The notes under the pieces were generated by a model. That model was not told the DNA's origin. It searched no databases and saw nothing but the letters and a program-made list of their open reading frames with translations. A program made the translations under genes and the position numbers. A stretch of DNA of 64,000 nucleotides from Corticium candelabrum (taxonomy: Eukaryota; Porifera; Homoscleromorpha; Homosclerophorida; Plakinidae): positions 2,537,132-2,601,131 of the forward strand of contig NC_085098.1 of the NCBI RefSeq assembly GCF_963422355.1, read 5' to 3'. Shown here piece after piece: positions 50,001-60,290 of the stretch (within the stretch, counting starts at the first letter, position 1; each line of letters starts with the position of its first letter).

Positions 50001-53000
50001 AGCCACACCCACCCGTTAGACAGCCTGAGAGAAAAAACCAGGTCAAGGGGGCGTGCCACCGGTGTGGGAAATCACCTCACAACAGACAGAATTGCCCAGC
50101 TAAGGAAGCTAAATGTTATAAATGCCAAAAGATTGGACACTTTGGCACCGTCTGTAGGAGCAAGGAGATCAGTACCGTTACTCTGGAGAGGACCCAAGAA
50201 ACGGATGACCTGTTGTTTCTCGATACACTCACGAGTGAAGGGCGTAGTAAACCCTGGATTGTTAAGCTACTTGTGAATGGTAACCCAGTCAACTTCAAAG
50301 TAGACACTGGCACAGACATGACAGTCTTACCGGAAAATTTGATCACCAAATGGAAGCATGATCTGTCTCCATCTCAGAAGCGCTTACAAGGACCTAATGG
50401 CAGATTTCTAGATGTCGTTGTTGTGTACTCCTGCACATTGCAGAGAGGAGACAAAGGCATACAAGAAACAACTTATGTCATCAAGGATCTCATACATCCC
50501 TTATTAGGAAGACCAGCTATTGAGAAACTAAATCTTCTTACCAGGGTTGATGCAGTTTCAAGCCTTTGATCTCACATTATGGACCAATACCCGGACGTAT
50601 TCAACGGATTGGGAAAACTGTCAACAGAGTATCACACCGAGTTGAAGGACGACGCGAAGCCTTATGCTTTATCAACTCCTTGAAAAATAGCCATTCCTCT
50701 CTTACCGAGGCTAGAGGAAGAGCTCAATTGCATGGAGAGAATGCAAGTGGTCTCTTGCATTGACACCCCAACTAACTGGTGTGCAGGAATGGTGATTGTC
50801 CCCAAACACAACGGACGCGTCAGGATATGCGTAGATCTCACGAAGCTGAATGAGAGCGTGAAGAGAAGCCGTCATATCCTTCCAGCTGTGGATGGGACTT
50901 TAGCCAAATTACAGAGAGCCAAATTTTTACTAAACTGGATTCCCATTTTGGCTTTTGGCAGTACCTCTTACAAAGGAGAGCACAGTGTTAACAATCTTTA
51001 TAACACCTTTTGGGTGATATCACTTTAACCGCCTACCATTTGGTATCAGTTCTGCTCCTGAGTATTTCCAGAATGAGATGACAGGTATATTGGATGGTCT
51101 ACCAGGACAGGTGTGCCACGTGGATGACATTCTTGTTTATGGTGAAACCCAGGCAGAGAATGACAGCTGCCTCCATGGTGTTCTAAAGCGGTTGCAAAGC
51201 AAGGGCATTACCCTCAACATGATAAATGTGAATTTTTAGTTTCAACCATGAAGTTTCTTGGCCAAATCATCAGCCAGGGAGGAATGAGGCCAGATCCGGA
51301 GAAAATCAGTGGTATAACACGGATGCTGCCACCCACGTGTATACCGGAACTAAGAAGAGTACTCGGCATGGTCAACCAACTAGCCAAGTTTGTGCCAGAT
51401 CTTGCAGAGAAGACCGAGCCCCTTCGAACCCTTCTCGTAAAGGACACTCAGTGGACCTGGGGAGAGGCACAGAAGCAATCATTTGAACTGATCAAGCAAG
51501 CTCTCACTAGTGCACCAACACTAGCTCTACAACACAGAGAGAGAAACCAAGTTGTCTTCAGATGCTTCATCCTTTGGGTTAGGTGCAGTTCTCCTTTGCC
51601 AGTGCCAACCTTCAGGAGATTTCAAGCCTGTGGCATTTGCATATCGGTCATTGTCAACAGTCGAACGCAGATATGCACAAATCGAAAAGGAGGCGCTTGC
51701 AATCGCGTGGGCAGCTGAGAAGTTTTCTCAGTTTCTGATAGGGAAAGAATTTAAAGTGGAGACTGATCACAAACCATTAGTTCCTCTACTGGGCAGCAGA
51801 GCTCTAGACGATCTACCAGTTCATGTGCAACGATTTCGTATGAGATTACTACAATATCGATACACTATTTTCCATGCGCCGGGAAAACAGTTGATTGCGG
51901 CAGATGCACTTTCGCGTCAACTAGTATCAGAGCCAGCAGTGGCAGACAGAGTTCTAGAAGCTGAAGTTGCTGGATATGTTAACACTTATGGAATGTCTTC
52001 CAGTATCAGACTCACGCTTGAAGAGAATTATTGTCCTTCAAGATGAAGACGCAGTATGCAGTAAGGTGAAGCAGTTTGTTGAGTCAGAAGCCTGACCACA
52101 ATATCTGGGAGGAGATTTTCGAGTGTTCTGGAATGTCCGCAATCAACTGCATATTTAAAATAGACTTGTACTTCGCAGGTCAAGAATCGTGATACCTCCA
52201 AGTATGCAGAGAGAGGTACTGACTGCGATTCATGGAAGCCATCAAAGTATCACTAAGTGCAGAGAGAGGGCCAAACACAGCGTCTGGTGGCCTCAAATTA
52301 GCACTTAGTTGGAGTCGCTTGTGAGCAACTGCCCAAGTTGCTGCAGGGAAAGAAGGAATCCGGCAGAACCATTAATACCAACGCCGTTTCCAAATACCCA
52401 TGGCAAAAAGTTGGCACAGATCTTTTTGAATGGAAAGGTCGTCAATACATACTAACTAGTAGTGGACTACTATTCTCGATTCATAGAGACTTCTTTACTC
52501 ACGGACACCGCCTCAAATGCAGTCATAGACCATCTGAAGTCGATTTTTGCGCATCAAGGGATCCCTGAGGAGGTCATATCTGACAATGGACCGCAGTATG
52601 CTTCAGAGTCATTCAAGAGGTTTGCAAGAGAGTATATGTTTCAACATACCACATCCAGTCCTTTATATCTTCAAGCCAATGGCGAGGCAGAACGTGCTGT
52701 AGAGACACTCAAGACTCTTCTACGAAAGAAAGATGATCCATACTTAGCTCTTCTTAACTATCATTCAACCCCACTGAGAAATGGATATAGCCCCACAGAG
52801 CTTTTGATGTCCAGAAAATTGAGAATGACAGTTCCTATTGTCGAGACCCAGCTACAACCTAGAGCTCCAGATTGGACGTCTCTGGAAAAGTGGGAACAGA
52901 AGAACAAACAGGCAATGAAGGAAACATTTGATGAGAGACACAAAACGAAGGAGTTACCTCCACTGAACCCTGGGACAAAAGGTTGGATTCCAGATCGATG

Positions 53001-56000
53001 ACAATATGGCGAGATAAGCTCGGACCCAAAGAACAGATCTTACATGGTACAAACTCCATCAGGTCAAGTCCGACGAAATAGAAAACACCTGAATCCCATC
53101 CCGACTGGCATATCTGAGTCAACCAACCAATCAGAAGTTCCACAGCTAAACCAGTCAGTCGAACAGAGCAAGGCTACTTCTGGAAAATCTACCACATGTG
53201 GTCAAAGAAGCAGCCTACAACTCTGACAATTCACAGCGCGAGTCCACGTCGATTGTGAACCCTTTGAAGGACAGACAGTGTTGCGTTCAGGTACAGTTAG
53301 TTGTCCCCTCAGCATTTAGATCTGTAGAAGGGGAGATGTAGTATTAGCGCATTAGACTAGTTGGACCCCAAGGCTTATAATGTTTTATTCCGTATGTAAC
53401 TAATACTTACCACAAGGTTCATTTGAATCAGACTGGGCTCGCAACATTCATGACACTACACAATACAGAACCGGAACCTGAAACCATAACCGGAAACTGA
53501 AACCAGAAACTGAAAGGATGGGAGAAGAGGGGGGGGGGGGAACCGGAATATGATGAGAGAAGACAGAACCATAAATTGGAAGCATATATGGAAGACCTTA
53601 TTAAAAACACTAAAATGGAAACTAGAATGGGCCACTGTACTTGTAAGTGTGTACTGTCAGAAAGGCCAGCCTGCTCCAAAGTTTTGAGGGTCCATGGCTG
53701 TCCCATAATAACGTGTTTAACATGTTAGTGATTTACCAGAGGCTCTGTTACATTACAAGTTAGGGCAGATGTGCAGGAGTTGAAAGGCACTGCTAATGGC
53801 TACTCCAATTGCGTTTGTCTGGTCATCATCTGAGTAGTCCCTAGCCAAAGACTTCTTTGCTGTCTGAAGACTTCTCGTTTTGGCACTATAGCAACACTTT
53901 GTAGAGAACTACTAAATTTATGTAGTACAGAGGTAGATAGGTGCACAATTAAGACATTTACCATTATACAGTGAGTCCTCCTATCTACAGTGTAGTTCTT
54001 ATCAGAATTTTCAGTCTCCTGATTTTTGGAGCAAATTTAGTGGACAGTACTGTCTTATGTCAACCTGCTTTTTAATTGTGTTTTGTAAAATGATGGCATA
54101 TTTATGCTTATACGCCTAAACAGCAACAGAGAAACAAAAAAAAATGTTAAGTAGTACTGCATACTGATCAAGAAGACCGGATGGACAGTACTCCTAACGT
54201 GTCAGAATCTTTTCTTCTGTCAGCATTATGCAATGATGCATGCAGCAGCTAAATGCAACGTGATAAAATACAAAAGCAGCAGACGCCAGTTTATAGACTT
54301 CCATTGTCACTTCTGTCGTCATTTCACATATCATCACATAAACAGCAAAAGCAACTAAAAGATAAAGCTTGCATTAGTTAACAACAATACATGTTGTGAT
54401 GATACCGAGTAACCACAGTATAGCTTGAATCTAACTACCCAGAAAAACAGCTACAAAAACTGGCCATATATCATTTAGTTGATTATTAGTTTGAAGACAT
54501 AGCTGGTAGCATGCAGGCAACATGCAGCATCACTGCATAGATGCAACAAGAAGCAGTGAAGAACGACTGACTGTACAGGTTGGTCTTTACGTTGTATACA
54601 AGTTGGTATGCTCACACACATTCAATTGTTCTAGAAATGGACTCATCAACATACGTTTGGCCTTTTGACTAAACATACAGTAGCAGGGGCGTAGCTCAAG
54701 GGTTTCCAGAGGGGTTTCCAAATCTTACGAGCTTGATATCTGTAGTGAATATGATAATAGCATAAACGTTTCACACAACTTCAAAATTGTAAACTAAGTC
54801 ATTTAGCTGTCTAGCTCAGTGTCCCACGTGTCTTCTGGTGAATCAGTATCCAGTACAAAAGTGTTAGCTAGTTCACTGTCTGAGTATGGCTCTCCAAAGT
54901 TTGGGAGAATAATCTTTCTCGGGTTCCTGGCAGAAAATAAGCGGATCACGTCCAAGTGTGACAACTTCCTGTTGTAATGGACATGCAGCATGACAAGTCC
55001 GTTGAATCGGATCTGCGACATGGATGCCCGGAGAGATGTCTTGACGCGATTGAGAGCACTTATAGACCGCTCGCACTCACAGGACGTCACAGGCCAGGTG
55101 CAGACAAGGCGCAATAGCCTCGACACAGTTGGAATTAGTGGATTACCCATTGCCAAACGCAACGCTTCTGCTACAGTAGCGGGGTGCTCTGAAATGGGCA
55201 GTGATTTCAGTATGGCAATCCACAAGTCAATTTCTGCAGACAGCGCATCCAAGTTCGGACTCGCAGTAGGAAAATCACTTTGATATGCCTTTCCAAATTC
55301 AAGAATATCTGCTTTGGCTGAAGCATCACGTAGCAAAATCGTCGGCATAAATGACATTCCTTTCATAGCTAGTTGTTGAAGGTTTCCAAACCGGATATTC
55401 ATTTGCGAAATAATGTCATCTAGTAGCGGTATACTCACGTTCAGGCGATAGTAGTCAACTGGCGTTTGCGCTGGAATGTTCCCACGGTACGTCTGCCTAC
55501 TGCAATATCTTGGGAGACTCTCTTGCACTCCAGTCTTCAGACACAAAGCCTGAACGTCTGTCCACCATTCACCATGCCTGTCGTTGATGTTGTCCCGCAT
55601 ATCTTGAAGAACGGAGATGACTCTAGCGACGTGTTTGTAAGCCTTTGCAACATCTGTGGCTTTCTCTTGGAGACTTGATGTTAGGCTTTGAATTGCAGCC
55701 ATCAATTTTGATGTTATCACAAATGTTGCAAGAAATCGGAACTGGGTTAGGTTATTGTGGAGAGATGTAGCAGAGGAGGAGCTAGTAGCGTTCCATGTAA
55801 CTGTTCCACCCCTGTTTCTGCTGATTGTCTCCAACGTCGTTAAAACAGCTGGATAAAGCTCAGCAAACACGACAAGGGCTTCATGTCGCGCTACCCACCT
55901 TGTTTTGCACAAATCAACCAACTTTTTCTTTGAGTCGCCACCCTCTCCTTGACGCCATTCATGAACTATCTCAGCCATAGCATGAGCACGCTTTGGTGAA

Positions 56001-59000
56001 TATTTGAAAAAGATGTTGACGTCTAACAATGATGACCACATAGACTGGATGAAAGGCAGTTTGCTTAGCCTTATTATACACAGGTTGAGACAATGTGCAC
56101 TGCAATGGAGGTACAGCGCTTTTGGGCATTCTGCAGTTACTCTGCTTGCACAACCCTGCAAAGGTCCAGCCATATTCCCTGCACCGTTGTAGCCTTGTCC
56201 ACGAAGCTTCTCTTTTGGCTGCAAGCCCATTTCCGTCATTGTGGTCAGTAGCAGATTAGCTAAAGCTAGCCCGGTGGTGCCATCAGAGCAACAGAGAAAT
56301 TCAGCCAACTCTTCACGAATGAGTCCAGACTCATCGACGAAACGAAGAACCAGGGGCAACTGTTCTTGGTTGCTGGCATCAGCAGATTCGTCTGCACACA
56401 CTGAGAAAAATGGTGCTTTTCTGACATCTCTCAATATGTCTTCTTGTATAACCTTCCCACAGCACTCAATCAACTCGTTCTGTATTGTTGGGCTCAGGTA
56501 AGACGCACGTAGTCCTCGAGCAGACTGAGACATATGGAAGTCCCTCAACAAGTGTTCATCACCTGCGTCCACACGAAAACGCAATAGAGCTAGAAAGTTT
56601 CCAGGATTACATGCTAACTGTTCGTTGGGGTCCCAAGTAAATCCTTTCTCTCTGTGGCCACGCAAAGAAATGTTCTGGCGTCCACAAAACTCTACAGTCT
56701 TGATCAAGGCACAAAGCTTGGCTATATTTTCCTGTTTTTGCTTACTCCCTTGGTCTACGACAAGCTGAAGAATATTTGCCTGACCATGTCTCCTGGTTGC
56801 AATGAAATGGCTGGCCCTGGTACAGCAGACCTTATGACATTCCTGTTGGTCATGCTTTCTAAGGGTCTCAGACGCTTTGGTGAACTTTACCATTGCTTGT
56901 TTGCAGAGCTGGCCTGTTGATTGATCAGTGCTGAAAAGTGCACAAGGTAGACAATATCCACCATTTTGGCTTGGAGAATAAACTAGCCAGTTATACTTTT
57001 CAAGCCATTGTAATTGAAAATAGCGCTTGGTATCTCGCCCACTCTTCTTCTCTTGCCGAGGAGGAAACGGAAAGTGGCTGTCTGGAACAAAATGACCCAA
57101 CAGCAAGGAGAGCTTTGTATCATCCTGCAGTTTGTTTGGATCTACCAGTTCTCCAACATCGTTTCCTACGACATCATACGATACACTATTTATTACTGTA
57201 CAGCCGCCGACTGCAGTACACTCACTAATCGCTCTGCAGGCTTCAGCAGGATCACGTTCATCCCCATTGACAAATGCAAGCACTTCAACACGATCGCTTA
57301 CATGATCCCCGCTGCCACCAGATCCAGTGACTTCTATACTGAGGTCTGCAGTTTCATATGCTTCACTTGTCATTGGGTTCAGTTCCAAATTGATGGAATG
57401 CGACGATGCCCGCTCAGAATCTACACTCTCTTGAGTGGGGTCCCCGCCTCGAGATCTCTTTCTAGCAGCTTCAAAGAGAGCACTGATGGTCAGTTGGTCT
57501 TTAGAACGCCTCTTCATTGTCCACAGTCACTTTCGGAAATTCCCTCTCTTCACGTGTCAGGAGACTAGGAAAGGTGCCCGCCACGTGCAAAGTTGGAACA
57601 CTAGCGCGCGTTAGGCGTGCCTTGACGTCCCTGCCGGTCACGGAGCGTATGTAGGGTGTACAGTACACCACAGGAATCACTGCCGAATCTATATCAAAAA
57701 CTGTACGGGAGAAGGTGTGACGTAAGACAATGAGTTGATATTAGACGGCTGTTGCTTGGGGGGTTTCCAGACCCCCTGGAAACCTCTTGAGCTACGCTAC
57801 TGAGTAGGTTGTGTAGAATGCGTTGTGAACAGCTAAACAACTGACTTGATTAACGGAGACTAGTGCCGACAACTCTGGTGACGCTCTTATATGTGTGAAA
57901 CGTTGCAACAGTTTATCAAGTGTGATAGAGCAGGTGAACATGCATGCAAAATGATTTGTAACTTACAGAATGCGAGCGAGACACGCAAGTACTCCCTGAA
58001 GATTCATACTGTCAGTAGTCCTGTGTGTAGGGTGATGTTTAATCTAAAGACTAATGCGCGTTATACTCTAACATATATACAGGCTAATTAGATTAGAGTT
58101 TTTCAAGTTGTTGCTCTAAGCATATTGGAATTAGTGCACCTTGAATTACAAAATTACTTTCAGAAAACTATAAACTGCCCTTGAGGTTTCAGATTGCTTT
58201 CTACACATCTGCAAAATTCTTTAATCCTGCGTGACATGTATCATACACATATGAGTGGCCCATTCCGGTTTCCATTTTATTGTTTTCAAATTAGGTGTGG
58301 GATATTCCCTTTTCATTTCAGTTTCCGGTCTTTTGTTTCAGGTTCCGGTTGCTCGTTCTGTCTTCCTGTTTATGTCTTGTAGTTCATGTGTTCACTTTCC
58401 AGTTTGTGATTCTTGAAATGCTGGGGTGGGGCATTAGATTAGACAGAGTAGTGTAAAGGTTCTTGAAGGACTTCTAAGCAGTATTCTAAATTTTGACACA
58501 TTTATTGTACATCTAATTAACATTAGTATTGTAATACCAGTGAACACGCTTTTCGTATTAGGACCTACTGTCCAAATTACTGTTGTCACCAAACTACTAC
58601 AACCCCGAAGATTTGGTGCAATCTGGCAGGCTCTGCCTTTGCATGTCACTACCCCAAACTGGAAGACTGGACATGTGATGAACTGGAAGTTGGGATTACA
58701 AATGAGAACTGGAATGAACCTGAAACCACAAACGGGAGCCTCAAATGAGAAACCAGAACCTGAAGAGAGAGACTTGAATCAAGAAGGCTAGAACCTAATT
58801 TGAGAAAAACATTAGAATGGAAACCAGAATGGGCCAGGGTACGTGTACTGATGAGAGCTAGCTGCCGTATAAATTTTCATATATCAGGTGCATAACTAAA
58901 CTGGTTATAAAAGAGGAGGAGGAGGAGAGGTTGCACCTGAGAGACTGCTGTATTGAATTTTATAGATGTATCTTATGCTGGCAGTCTGTTACCCTTTCAA

Positions 59001-60118
59001 GACATATACACATTCAAGTTCTATTGATAGAGTACAGTGTATTAGCAAAATATTACATGTATTCTTACTTTCTTGTGTAGGTTTCTAAGCTCATCAATTA
59101 CTATTCAAAAGTTGTACAAGCAGAAAAGGCGGAACGAGAACAGAGGAAACTCTTTCAACGTCGTGCCAGGCTTAGTCTTGGTCTTGCCGTGAGTGCCACA
59201 ATGCACTTCATAGTTTTAAAACTCGGCAGTTTATTTTCATGTGTAGGAGACAAAACTAGCTCGACTTGGCGGACGTCGTTCGAGTTTAGGCACAAAGTCT
59301 ACTTCCACTCCAAAACGGTTTTTGTGCTTGCTGATATTTGTTAGTCATGTTTGTTGTAGTGACACATGTTTTGATGCTAGTAATTTTAAGTCAGTTGCAG
59401 TTGATGTTGAAGACGTTGCCAGTAAGGCTAGTGAGAATGTAGAGCCGCTGTCGGATGATTTTTATACAAAACCAGTGGACATCTCTGAAAGTAAGATGCA
59501 TATATGTACACTACCATAATAGAGTAGTTTTGTTACTGTATTTGTATAGCTACAACACTAAGGCAACGTTTTCAACAACCTCTTTCTCAACCGAGACTAG
59601 TCAAGCAAGTTACATTTTTTCATCATTTGCAGTTATATTAATGACTTTGTGTAGTGATCTCTTGCCGCGGAAAGCACATTTAACGGCTCGTTATTCAATG
59701 CGCTGTCGAGTAAGTGAGATGTTTGGATAGGGTTTTCCAGCATCTGTAGTGAGTTGTATGTATTTCAGGAATGTGAGCACAATTTGAGTAAACCAGATTT
59801 CAATCCAAGTCTCACTCGGTTTAAGATACAACTGATTGCAATGTGTGAATGTGCTGGCTGGTTGTAATGCTGTCATGTTGGATAGTTGTTTGGTTTTGTA
59901 GGCATTATGTTCCACATTTACGTGTTGCTCGACTCCCTCCACTCTGTTATAACCAGGTGTGTTGGTCAGTTCTGAATATGTTTAGATGTTGTCATTTTAT
60001 CTTGATTGACAGGAAGAGACTGTAATTATGTCATTATATAACCCTTTGCAACACGCTGTCCCAATTCAGCTTGAGCTTTCTTCTGCCGAAGAGGAGAGAA
60101 TTCCCCAAGCTACAGCTG

Positions 60119-60175
<57 letters not shown>

Positions 60176-60179
60176 AGTG

Positions 60180-60222
<43 letters not shown>

Positions 60223-60226
60223 AGTG

Positions 60227-60290
<64 letters not shown>

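Noticed and set aside
54990-57568. Several plus-strand frames across the hAT element
   Set aside because: They are antisense shadows of the intact minus-strand transposase.
59455-59730. 91-codon open frame spanning DCTN4 exons 8 to 10
   Set aside because: It runs through introns in a frame that does not match p62 for exons 8-9; the spliced frames do.
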